This document shows, in pieces, positions 11,252 through 21,984 of a stretch of DNA of 64,000 bases. The stretch is taken from NCBI GenBank assembly GCA_029216955.1, contig JANAVB010015600.1, positions 37,632,153-37,696,152 of the forward strand, written 5' to 3'. The notes under the pieces are model-generated. The model ran no database searches. It was given only the letters and a program-made list of their open reading frames with translations, and had not been told where the DNA came from. Position 1 is the first letter of the stretch. The number at the start of each line of letters is the position of its first letter. The DNA is from Iris pallida (Eukaryota > Streptophyta > Magnoliopsida > Asparagales > Iridaceae). Made by a program: the position numbers and the translations under genes.

Positions 11252-14200
11252 GTGGGACGCCCTTCACATGCTAGGAGCAAATGGATCCTCGACAGCGGTT
11301 GCTCACGGAACATGACCGGTGACGCTTCATTATTTGCAACACTGTCGAAGAGGAATAAAGAAGGATACGTCTCCTTCGGTAATAATTTGAGAGGGTACAT
11401 AATCGGTATCGGAAACATTGGTAAGGCTCCCTATCCAGTGATTAAAGATGTTTGTCTTGTTACTGAGTTAAAACATAATCTGCTCAGCATAAGCCATTTA
11501 GCTGATCATGGTTATGGCATTAACTTCGTAAAAGGTAAATGTACTATTATTGATAGTTCAACTGACAGTACTATATTTGAATGTATTAGGGAAAACAATA
11601 TATATGTATTCTATTTGTTGGAAGATGCTAACAATACAGGTAGATGTTTGATGGCCAAAAGTATTGAGAGTCAACAATGGCATACGAGACTCGGTCATAC
11701 AAACATGGATACAATTTCAAGATTATCTACGAAGAAGTTGGTACGTGGCTTACCGGATATTTCTTTCAAGAAGAATACGGTATGTAGTGAATGTAAAAAT
11801 AACAAAGCTACCAAATCCGCATTCGAATCCACGAATGATGTAAGTACCACTAGACCTTTATAATTGTTGCATATAAACTTATTTGGACCCAGCATAATTG
11901 CTAGTCTAGGTGGTAAGTTATATGCATTTGTCATTATAGATGATTTTTCTAGATATACATGGGTTTATTTTCTTGCACGCAAGAACGACGCATTATCAGA
12001 ATTCATCACCTTTTACAAGAAAGTACAGAATAAAAAAGGGTTCATGATTACTCGCATTCGTAGTGATCATGGCGACGAATTTGAGAATGCAGAATTCAAG
12101 CAATTTTGTGATACACACGGTTATCTGCATGAATTCTCTTACCCTAGGACTCCACAACAAAATGGAGTTGTAGAACGTAAGAACAGAACTCTATCTGAAA
12201 TGGCTAGAGTTATGTTAAACCAGTTTAGTATACCTAGATATTTATGGGCTGAAGCTGTAAATACAGCATGCTATATTCTCAATAGGGTTCTAATTCGACC
12301 TATATCGAAGAAGACTCCCTATGAATTATGGTTTGATAGAACACCAAATGTTTCTTATTTCAAAATCTTTGGTTGTAAATGCTTTACTCTTAATACTAAA
12401 GATAATTTGAGTAAATTTGATGAAAAGGCCGATGAAGGTATATTTTTAGGTTATGCAACAAAGAGCAAAGGATATAGAATCTTCAACAAAAGAACCATGA
12501 TCATTGAATAATCTTTCAACGTCAAGTTTGATGAGCTAAATCAACACTTAGATGATGATGACAATAAAGACATAATCGCACCAAGTACAGCTACTGCAAA
12601 ACCTTCACACAAAGATATAGAACCATCACATCGGGCATCAGATGAACCTCCAAGCAAAGAAGCCTGAACTAGCAATCTTGAGACTACACCAAAAGAGATG
12701 AAATTCTTGGCTAGTCATCCAAAGGAATTGGTAATTGGTGAGATTACCAAGGGTGTAAGTACTCGTTCCTCTAATAAAGATATAGCATCTTGTGTTGCTT
12801 TTGTCTCGCAGTTTGAACCCAAAAATATTGATGAAGCATGTAGTGATAATTTTCGGTTAGATGCTATGTAAGAGGAATTAAACCAATTCGAACGAAATCA
12901 AGTTTGGGAACTTGTTCCCAAGCCTATTGATCATCTGGTCATTGGCACCCGATGGGTATTCCGAAATAAACTGAACGAGAATGGTTTAGTGACTCGTAAT
13001 AAGGCTAGACTCGTAGCTCAAGGATACAATCAGGAAGAAGGTATCGACTACAATGAGACTTATGCCCCAGTTGCAAGATTAGAATCCATTCGCATGTTAT
13101 GTGCATTTGCATGTTTTCATAATTTTAAGTTATTTCAAATGGATGTTTAAAGCGTATTTTTAAATGGTTTTATAAAAGAAGAGGTTTATGTAGCTCAACC
13201 ACCCGGTTTTACTGATTTCAAATTTTCTGAATATGTTTTCAAGTTGAAGAAAGCTTTATACGGTTTGAAACAAGCCCCTCGTGCTTGGTACGATCGTCTA
13301 AGCACTTTTCTACTTGATAACAATTTTTTCAAAGAGAAAGGTTGACACTACTTTGTTTATAAAAATCTTTGAATAATAATATTCTTTTGATTCAAGTCTA
13401 TGTAGATGATATTATCTTTGGATCTACTGATGAATCTCTTTGTCAAGAATTTTCTAAGTGTATGCAGAATGAGATTGAGATAAGCATGATGGGAGAGCAG
13501 AAATTCTTTCTCGGACTACAAATCAAACAAACCAACAATAGGATGTTCATAAATCAAGCAAAGTACACAAAGGATCTATTAAAGAAGTTCGACATGGAAG
13601 CAACAAAATCACTTAGCACTCCAATGGAGACTTCATCCAAGCTTGATATTGATGAACAAGGCAAACCCGTCGACATACGTAAGTATCGAGGTATGATCGG
13701 TAGCTTACTGTATTTAACTGCTAGTCGACCAGACATAATATTTATTGTTTGCTTATGTGCACGTTTTCAAGCTAATCCAAAGGAATCACATTTGTGCTCA
13801 GTTAAGCGTATCTTCCGATACCTTAAAGGCACTTCTTCTGTCGGCTTATGGTATCCCAAAATCACGTCGTTTGACCTAACCGGTTATTCTGATGCTAATT
13901 TTGTCGAATGCAAAGTAGATAGAAAAAGCACTAGCGGCATATGTCATTTCCTAGGAAAAGCCCTAGTCACTTGGTTTAGTAAAAAGTAAAATTCTGTTGC
14001 ATTATCAACAACCGAGGCTGAGTATTTCGCCGCAGGACGTTGTTGTGCACAAATTTTGTGGATGAAACAAACCTTAGAAGACTATGGATTGTATTTTTCA
14101 CACATACCCATTTTCTGTGACAACACTAGTTCTATTAATTTGACTAAGAATCCAGTATGTCATTCTCGTACTAAACATATCGAGATTCGACATCACTTTC

Positions 14201-14352
14201 TTAGAGATCGTCAACAAAATGGAGATATGGACCTTGTATACATAGACACACAGAATCAATTAGCTGACATACTCACAAAACCTCTAGCGGAAGATCGTTT
14301 CAATTATTTACGTCGAGCATTAGTCATTTTAGATGTCAATAATATTAATTAA
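11252..14352 (+). pseudogene. pol: Copia pol (protease, integrase, RT, RNase H), degenerate
   Basis: The domains are in Ty1/copia order. Aspartic protease has WILDSGCSRNMTGD near 11281. The GAG-pre-integrase region has WHTRLGH and a CxxC pair. The integrase core (11864-12300) has the second Asp in SDHGDEF and the Glu in NGVVERKNRTL, but its first catalytic position reads HINLFGP where copia elements have HxDLFGP, a D-to-N loss. RT (about 12870-13560) keeps YVDDIIFGS but has a stop inside the MDVxSxFLNG motif (13148) and a frameshift near 13345-13369. RNase H follows (about 13860-14352) with TEAEY and DNTSS. Stops at 11861, 12509, 12664, 12868, 13148 and 13987 make it non-functional. Confidence 0.92.
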
Positions 14353-14878
14353 TTTTGTTTTATTAATTAATTTATTCGATACTCAAAAACTATTTTCGAG
14401 ACAAGCCCAAAAAAGTCTGTCTGTCACCACGACTACGGTCGAAGCAAAGCGGTACATAAGAGTTCCCCGATGAACCTCCATTAGCTGGAACAGTACTCCT
14501 ACAGCTAATATGAGACAGATGCTGAGTAAAGAATATTAATTTATAAAATAATATTAATTATATTATTTTGAGATTTCAAATTACTAAACTTTGAATTAAA
14601 CATTTGAAACGAATTAATGAAAAATAATGTGGCCTCATTTGAATTTTTTTTATATATATATCCCGGCAACCCTTGTCGAATTTGGTCCGAGTTCGGTCTG
14701 ACTTCGGCCAGAGTTCGGCTGGGTATATATATGTACCAGCACAAACCCGAGGCTTCCTTCTTCTTCATTCTTCCCCATATCCTCATAACAGCAGCCTCCG
14801 GGTCTCCAAACCCTAACTTTTTTCCATCCTTGTTCTTCAAATCCGTGAGTTGATATCCGCGTCTCCTATTGTAATTTC
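14353..14878 (+). other. Copia spacer between pol and extra ORF, with promoter-like module
   Basis: This non-coding AT-rich stretch follows the pol end. It contains CGGCCAGAGTTCGGC (14705-14719), an exact match to 16814-16828 upstream of the LTR TATA box, and then TATATATAT (14724-14732) about 150 bp before the extra ORF. It may be an internal promoter for that ORF (inference). Confidence 0.4.
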
Positions 14879-15880
14879 GTGTTAGAAACTTTTACCGCGA
14901 GGACACGTGTCGGAGGAATTGATATCAAATTTACTGATGAAACGTTAGCGAAAATTCTTGGTATCCCAAACGAAGGTATTCTGCTCGATGACATCACTGA
15001 TTTTGATTTCCCCGATGGCACGACACTCGTTAGTTTCAAGAATGAGCTTTGTGCGCCCGCACGCGCTCGTCCTGAAAAGTTCAAGGCTAATAACTTGAAC
15101 TTGTTTAACTACGAATTACATCGCATCATCTATTCCACCTTACTTCCGAAATCCACTTCTAAAGATGATGTCACTGCACTTGAACTTTCTGCTCTTTATC
15201 ATATTCTTAAGGGGTTTCCTTTTTCTGCCCCTAAGACTATCATCCAGATGATGGGTAGATGTCGCGGGAGAGACCGCAATCTATCTTATGTAATGCTTAT
15301 TCCACGCATCTTTCAGAGATTTGATATTGACCTATCTACTTGTGTTGTCGACCCCGAGCCCAAGTTTCTCAAACTCTTTCGTCGCAGCATTGCCACTGTT
15401 CCTCCACCTACTACACCTACTCCTCCTGTACCTACTCCCACAGCTTCCACAACACCTGTTCCTCCTCATTCTTACCCTATGACATTTGAGGGTATACATC
15501 AGCACTTATCATATCTACAGTCTTTTTATGTTTAGACCTCTAGGGAACACGAGTTCCGTGATGTGACTCGGTTCCAGGCGATTGCCAACTCATTCGTCGA
15601 TCTGAGGTTTGCACAGACGGGTCATTCTGCTAGCTCTCTACCTCGAGACCCTTCTGTTTCTGGCTACCGTATTGACGACGAGGCGGTCCACTCTCTGTTC
15701 CAGCCAGGGAACGCCTATGATTGGTATCGTACTGTTCGTGTCCCTCTTCGAGACTATGTCGGTAAGTTTTACGCTGGTGCCACTCCTCATACTTCTGGCG
15801 TTGGTACTTCTAGAGATGGTCCTTCTGGACATGCTGGAGCTGTAGCTGACGTTGATGATGAGGATGATGATGATTTTTGA
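14879..15880 (+). pseudogene. Sirevirus extra ORF ('env-like' / plant transposon protein)
   Basis: A single reading frame interrupted by one TAG (15533-15535) lies downstream of pol in the sense direction. The N-terminal half carries the pattern LGIPNEG...LNLFNYELHRIIYSTLLPKS...ALELSALYHIL, which I recognise as the putative plant transposon protein domain common in retroelement extra ORFs. A proline/threonine-rich linker follows (about residues 175-205), and the C-terminus is acidic (DVDDEDDDDF). I see no convincing membrane span, so 'envelope' is only a positional name. No ATG fits; the frame opens after a stop at 14846 and the first start-like codon is GTG at 14879. Confidence 0.65.
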
Positions 15881-16410
15881 GATGTTAGATATTGAGACTG
15901 TTACTTTTGTCTTATGTTTACTTGGAAATGCTCCGACATTCCAAGATTTTATTAGTACTTTTATTTTTATTATCAGCACTTTTCTTTCTTATGTGACTAT
16001 TCATAGACATGGTTTTGATTATGCCTCAGTTTTGGCATCTTAGTCTATTTTTTTAGCACTTTATTTGTTTCAGTATTATTCTCGCATTTTATTAAATATT
16101 GCCTATGACAAATACATGCCTGTGTTGTTCTATAGTCTATTTGTTTCTCTTACTATATTTACTGTTTATACCATGCCTTTTATGATTATCTATTTTTATT
16201 GTGTTTCTTCACTGTTTGTTACTTATGCATTGATTGTGGAGGAGCTTTTTCTTTTGCAATTATTTTGCTAAGTGACAACGGGGGAGAAATAAGGATCTAA
16301 CATTTTCGTGAATACAGGTTATGAACAAATTTTTTTTATTACTATTTTGAATTGATTCCAGCTTAGATGTTATATCGACAAGGTTTGTCAATTATCAAAA
16401 TGGGGAAGAT
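15881..16410 (+). other. Copia 3' untranslated region with two polypurine tracts
   Basis: AT-rich untranslated region. A first G-rich tract, ACGGGGGAGAAATAAGGA (about 16278-16295), and a second, AAAATGGGGAAGAT, abutting the LTR at 16411. Multiple PPTs before the 3' LTR are a known Sirevirus trait. Short open frames here encode hydrophobic AT-driven peptides and are not credible genes. Confidence 0.7.
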
Positions 16411-17501
16411 TGTTGGCCCATTGGTCATAGTCAAACCTGATTTTAATAATTGATCAAACTCTGTCTTGATATAAATGCAAGTCAACTTAGATGTTTACCT
16501 ACAACGTTTTGGACACTGCTCAACAATGGATATTTACTATGTTCAAGACCGAAGCTATTTCGAAGCTGTTTGCCATTCAGATTGTACTTCCTGTTATGCT
16601 ATGTAATTTTTTATTTTATTGAGTCTAGGAATACATTGTACACCGAGTCGTACTGGCAAATAGGCTATCCGAAAACGTTTTTCAAAACCATCCTATTCTT
16701 TTACAAATGACCTACGTTTTTGAAAAACATTCTTTTTACAAAAAGCTTCTGAAGGATTTTTCAAAAAGCCGAAATTTATTTTCTCAAATGAACTGGCAAA
16801 ACCCAGCAGAACTCGGCCAGAGTTCGGCCAGAGTTCTGCCATTTGGAACGTTAGTGAACGTTGGCTTTTTGAACTTGGTCATCCTTCAGTTGCGGTTTGT
16901 TACAAAGAGTTCTGTCCGAATTCTGCCAGAATTCTGTCAGAGTTATGTCTTTGGAAAATCTATAAATAGAGAAGTATTTCGATCATTTCAAATCACCAAT
17001 TCACTTTCAATCTCTTCTCTTCCTGAGCTTACATTCTTCCAAAGAGTTCTAAAAAGCTTTCAATTTTAAATCCTAAGCCAATTACAATCCTCTAGTCGAT
17101 TTGTCAGTACGGTACGGTCTAGAAGTTTCAGAGCGATTATAATCAGAGGCTTGATAGAAGATTCAACTCTTCATAATTAAAGTTGGTCGAGTTCTTCGTA
17201 TCAAAGCTCGCGTCTGTAGAAGTTGCAAGGACTTCGTATGAAAACTTGCAAGATTTTCCAATAGTGGATTCAACTGGAAGCTAGAGTTCTTCCGACTGGA
17301 CTAGTCCTCACAAGAGGGATACCAGTATAAATCTCGGTGTTTGCGTTTGCCTTCTGATCACTTTTAATTTCTGTCATTTACTTTTGTGATTATTATTATA
17401 TATGTGATCTAACTGCTAACAAGTTCTTAATTAGCAATATTCCGCTGCCTACTCCATTCACCCCCCTCTAGAGTATTCTGCTTTATAATTTCGTTCCTAC
17501 A
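16411..17501 (+). repeat. Copia 3' LTR (1,091 bp)
   Basis: It begins TGTTGG right after the PPT and ends CCTACA, a perfect 6-bp terminal inverted pair. It contains 11-bp repeats upstream of a TATAAATA box (16961-16968) and the CACCCCCCTCTAGAGT-like end typical of Sirevirus LTRs. The partner LTR is outside the window, so age cannot be estimated. The right flank begins GAGTG. Confidence 0.88.
16811..16946 (+). promoter_or_regulatory. 11-bp promoter repeats upstream of copia TATA
   Basis: Two clusters of a (C/G)AGTTCGGCC / CAGAATTCTGTC-type unit occur at 16811-16841 and 16910-16946. Each has three to four near-tandem units of about 11 bp, one helical turn. The TATAAATA box follows at 16961. Such repeats in U3 usually act as transcription-factor sites; the factor is unknown. 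Confidence 0.5.
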
Positions 17502-18735
17502 GAGTGTCGATGACCTGAGAGAAGATGGGATCTGAGCAAGAGGTATGGTTTACTGGGATGTGGAGAGGAAAGGAGATGGGGTCAGATTTGGGGATGGTGC
17601 CAGGTGAGGGCAGGTGGAGAGGGGGATGGGGCGATGATGGAGGAGGGGGAAAAAATTAGGGGGTTATGGTTCCTTGTCTATTGTCGAAGAGTAGGGGATA
17701 GAAGGAGATCCTGCACAAGGAGAGGTGTCGCCACTCTTGGGATGGACCGTCTCTCTGGGCTCTGATTCGTCTAAGGATGATGAAGTACGTAGCGGCAAAC
17801 CGGTTGATAGAGCTTCAATGAGAGAGTTTGGGCTGAGAAGGGGACCATTGAGCGGAAGGATTACTTAGGGGTTTATTGGGGGTCGAAAGCCGCAACAGAG
17901 TGATGTGGTGGTGCTCGGCTGCTGCGTCTTGCTCCGCCTTGGGTTTATGTTAGGGCTTCTTCTTGCGTCTTCGACGGACGGCAATGACCTTCTCTAGTTC
18001 GTTAGTCTTGATGATCTCCTCGTCGCTGCCGCCCGGATCTATTCTGATGATCTATTTGTATTCTTCAATCCGATGGCCGATATAGTAGCAATGGGCACAG
18101 AATGTGGGATCCTCTCGTACTTGATGGGTTGCTACGAGTTGTTATTCTTTGGGAGGATGATACGAATCTTCGGAGGAGGGAGTTGGCTGATGTCAATCTC
18201 TACCAGAAGGCGTGCAAGACTGGGTCGAGAGTGAGCAAAAGTAGCCTGATCAGTCTTCAGCGGGGTTTCTAAGCATCTCGCCAGAGCGAATAGAGCTTGA
18301 GTGTTGAATAGGTGTTGGAAAAGACCCGACATCGTGACGCAAATAGGAGCCATAGGGGATTTGCGCTCCGAAGAGAACTCCGGGGACCATCGGATTATCC
18401 TCATGATCGAGCCAACTATGGACAACGAGGCACGGAAGCGGATACAGAGGAAATCCTCTTCATTCTGGGGACGAAGGAGCATGTGCTTCGCGTCGATGAG
18501 CCCCACAATCATTGGAGCTGTCAGGCCCAGCTTCGAGCACGCACTACCCACCTTGTCTACTGGAGGTTGGAAATTGGAGAATTTGCCGATGAGGGCGTAT
18601 AGCAGAGGGAGCTCAAAGGCTTCCGTCGTCTCCTGCGAGAAAGAGATGGTCAATGTACCTTCGAAAATCAAGGTGGAGCAGAAAATTGGATTATTGGCCG
18701 ATCTCCGGCGAGACGGAAGAGGGCTGGTCACCACT
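17502..18735 (-). pseudogene. LINE (L1-type) ORF1 fragment
   Basis: Minus-strand RNA-binding ORF1 of a plant L1-like LINE. From about 18720 downward it carries the DUF4283-type domain: LLYALIGKFSNFQPP, then LIDAKHMLLRPQNEEDF, then RIIRWSPEF. A CCHC zinc knuckle beginning CAHCYYIGH lies near 18060-18100. The same domain order occurs in LINE A and LINE C. The C-terminal part is cut at 17502 by the copia LTR, so the copia element probably inserted into this LINE. Several frame breaks. Confidence 0.75.
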
Positions 18736-19945
18736 AGGAGTGTTCGATGGAGTCGAGCACCTTCTTGGAAGGAGAGATGACAGAAATAATGAAGACCGCC
18801 ATCGAGGAGAGAACATATCGAAGCAGAATCAGCCTGCCGCCGATCAACAGAAGATTCAACTGCCAACCATTGATCTTCCTTTGAATTTTAGAGATGAGGG
18901 GTTCGAACATCATGCTATTCCTCTTCCCACAAGTGACCAGGCATCCTGGGTAAGTGAAGGGTGGCAAAGCCATCGGAAAGCCCAAGGTCTCTGTCAACTC
19001 CTGTGACGCTCTCAGGGAAGTTATAGGGTGACTGTAAATGAAACTCTTTGAGGAGTTAATTTTCTGATCTGACACCTTCGTATTACGTTCCAAGACCTGA
19101 ACAATGAGCCGATAATCTACGAATCTGACGGGGTTTTGAATCTTTGGGATTAGGGTCAGGTGAGCACTAGTGATAGCCGCCGGTAGCTCCAATCCCTGAA
19201 GGAAGCACCTCAGTAGCCTCAACAATATCTTTGTCGATCAATTCCCAGCAGAATAAGAAGAAGTAACCTAATAAACCATCGGGGCCGGGAGCGCTGTCAG
19301 CATTGAGAAGCTTGACTACGTCAAAAACTTCCTGTATCTATATGGGGGTAAGACAGTAAGTCATTATCTTCCTGAGTAATGAGAGAGGCAATATTGTCGA
19401 GAAAGCCCTCGACCGAATGGATATTCTTTTTAGTGTACAGGTGCTTAAAGTACCTCTCTGCCTCGATGGCGAGCTCCTTCCGATTGCTCGTCCAACTGTT
19501 GTCGTCTCTCTCAATCTTTTGAATATGTAGGACATTCTGCCTCTGCCGTACACAAGCATGGAAAAATTGGGATTTACGATCCCCTTCGACATCCTACCTG
19601 TGTCGAGCCTTCTGACGCCAGTAGGAAGTCTCTCTCTCTCGATGCATTGATTCAGCCGAGCCTTCGCTTTGTTGAGCAAATCCCTATTTCCGACAGACAC
19701 ATGGGCGTCATAGTCGATCTCCTTCCGAGCGACCTCATCCTCCGCCGCACGGAGGGACTAAAAAATGTCTCCAAAAGAGGAGCGGTTCTACTACGATAAT
19801 GCTCGTCTAGTTGCCTTAAGCCGGAGTACTACTCGCAACAGGGGGTTGGGATACTGTACCGAAGACCAGGCGTCGTGGACTATTCCTTAGAAGTTTTGTT
19901 GATCACTCCACACCTGAAGGTATTTAAATAGAAGGACGCCTGCTG
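18736..19945 (-). pseudogene. LINE ORF2 fragment with internal RT deletion
   Basis: Minus-strand ORF2 remnant. From about 19940 downward: the post-endonuclease linker (FKYLQVWS-like, then a segment matching AxDEVARKEID), a frame-shifted KARLN...F segment, the RT start ITSAHLTLIPK, and then a jump to VSDQKINSSKSF and the post-RT segment KINGWQL...LIxLRYVLSS. The catalytic RT core between them, including the YADD motif, is missing. It is followed at about 18736 by an ORF1 start, which is the reverse of normal LINE order, so two LINE pieces are joined here. Confidence 0.75.
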
Positions 19946-20367
19946 GTTCCTCGTGTGTCTCCTCCGTACACAATTTTTAGCTCTTCGTGCGAATCTTGGA
20001 TCGTGTCCATACTGACTTTGTCATCATCGCCCCACAGGCACATCTCGTGCACTCTGAATGCTACAGAGCTCCACGAGACTGCCATAACGTCTTTCGACGC
20101 CCGTAACTCAATGCCTCGTATCGCTCACGGCGCCAAAGGCATCCCCAACATATCACAATGCCGACGACAGTCTATGCCACCTAGCCACCCGTTCTATGCA
20201 CACGACCCCCTTACGACATCTTCTCGACGAACTTACGGCACAGCACGACGGGCTACATGGTCGACCATCGTTTATATTCGTGGTAGAATGGTGTCGGTCC
20301 TCAACCGTCCACGCGGTGCCCCAGTCATTGAGTTTTCATGCACGGGCGCCCCATTCTGGCCCATGCC
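19946..20367. other. Unassigned sequence between LINE fragment and (TA)n
   Basis: Moderate GC, one open frame on the plus strand (19955-20392) rich in Arg/Thr/Ser with no domain I recognise. No repeat partner elsewhere in the window. It could be unrelated flanking DNA or a diverged retroelement part. Confidence 0.4.
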
Positions 20368-20516
20368 ATATATATATATATATATATTTTAAAATATATA
20401 TATATTTTAATATATATATATATATATTTTTTAATATATATATATATATATATTTTTTTTTCTTAAATATTTTAAAATATACATATATATTTTAATATAT
20501 ATATATATTGATATAT
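20368..20516. repeat. (TA)n microsatellite at LINE A 5' end
   Basis: TA dinucleotide runs broken by short T runs, ending directly at the LINE A 5' leader. Other LINEs in the window also abut (TA)n. Confidence 0.9.
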
Positions 20517-20612
20517 AGATGATCGCGAGCCCTGTCCTAGCGCGCCACGTTTCTGACTTCTGAGAGATCTCCCCGTCGACTCCGGCTTGGCCTTGGCCAG
20601 GCCGGTGCCTGG

Positions 20613-21810
20613 ATGACCACGACCAAATCCTTTGTGAAAGCGGTCGTTGGCAGTGTTGAGGCTCCCCCTCGCCTTGCTGCTAGAACGGTATCCACCTTCA
20701 AAGGAGCGCCATCGATTACTTTTTTTGAGGAGGAAGAAGAAGCCCTTACAGTCCCTCTTAAATATGTGCTCATTGGAAAATTCTCCCATAGCAAGCCTCC
20801 TATTGAGTTGGTACGTAAAGTTTTACAAGGGTTTGAATTTAAGGGTTCAATCAAAGCTGGGGTTATAGATCGGAAACACGTACTGATCCGGCCAAGTATA
20901 GAAGAAGACTACCTTCGTCTTCGTTCAAAGGACACTTGGTTCATTGCTCGTGCCCCTATACGGTTATTCAAGTGGGAGGCTGATTTTACTCCCGTAATCG
21001 AATTCGCTCTTATGCTTGTATGGTAAACCTACCTGATCTTCCATATCATCTGTATGCGAAAGAGGCCCTGTTTGCTATCATCTCAGCAATAGGCACCCTC
21101 CTAAAGATTGATCGAGCCACGAGGAGTTAGTGCAGCCTAGCATGGCACGTGTTTTGTTAGAGATTGATGCAGGAAAACCTATTCAAAGGCGGGTTCGGAT
21201 TAACCTATCCAAAGGACGGAGCTTTTGGCAGACAATAGATTATGAAAACATTCCTTTGTACTGCTCTCATTGTTTTTATCAAGGACACAATGTGGATTTG
21301 TGTAAGCTCAAGAGCAAGGGGAAGACTGTTAATCACGAGGATAGAGGTAAAGCTGTCATTAATGAGCAGCCAGACACGCGTCAGGCTGTAATTGTTCCGC
21401 AGGTCACTTCATCAATGCCAAGAGTGGACATAGATCAACCGGGTTTAACTGTCGTCATTACTTCTTTGGGTGAAGTTTGCACAAGAACAGATGGGATACC
21501 TATAAACCGTTCATTAGTGCCTGATCCTCAAGCACCCAACCCTTCTCTGAGCGAGGTTATTAAGGATCCCAACTTACAGCCGGTCAGCATCGACCAAGTG
21601 GCTTCTCATAATGATCAGGGGACCAGATTGGCATCAAACAATGAAGTAGCGGCAGTGGTCATCCCAACCCAACCGGTGATTGATTCCTCGCCCCCAGAGG
21701 ATATAGAAGAAGGCGAATGGAGAGGGATGACTACCAGGTGGGATGATATTGTTGAGGAGGAGGAAAATGTTGCTCGGAAAGGTGTTGGACTTTCGGAGCC
21801 TGTAGCTTGA
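20613..21810 (+). pseudogene. LINE A ORF1 (nucleic-acid-binding, DUF4283 and zinc knuckle)
   Basis: ORF1 protein that would coat LINE RNA. The ATG at 20613 opens MTTTKSFVKAVVGS; the DUF4283-type domain includes YVLIGKFSHSKPP, VIDRKHVLIRPS and APIRLFKWEADF. A stop and frame break occur at 21024-21130. The second part has the basic stretch RRVRINLSKGRSFWQTIDYENIPL followed by a CCHC knuckle starting YCSHCFYQGH (near 21256), then a Pro/Ser-rich tail ending with an EDIEEGEW motif that is also seen as LEEGELRTW in LINE C. The start is favoured because LINE C has a closely similar MASKTFAKAVGSAP start. Confidence 0.85.
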
Positions 21811-21984
21811 GACACAAGTGTAGAGAATGAAGCGAGCGATGAAGCAACAAGGGGAGACCAGGACCCTTCGAGTAGTCAAGAATCATATGCAGAAATATGC
21901 ACAACTCAAAAGCATGCAAAAAAAGGGAAAAAACTTTGGAGCCATCCGATCGAACAACTCGTTCGGCTGCAAGCAAGGCAAACA

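Larger units (their letters stand above)
9402..17501 (+). mobile_element. Sirevirus-type Ty1/copia retrotransposon (5' LTR outside window)
   Basis: The order gag, protease, integrase, RT, RNase H defines Ty1/copia. A gag with zinc knuckles and an 'NVCLMA' box, an additional ORF after pol, more than one G-rich tract before the 3' LTR, and a TGTTGG...CCTACA LTR point to the Sirevirus lineage. Only 24 bp upstream of the gag ATG remain next to the LARD A insertion, so its 5' LTR and PBS should lie on the far side of LARD A, left of the window. Many stops and frameshifts make it inactive. Confidence 0.9.

Noticed and set aside
14879..15880. Viral envelope glycoprotein in the copia element
   Set aside because: No signal peptide or transmembrane span is visible; 'env-like' is only a positional label for this Sirevirus ORF.
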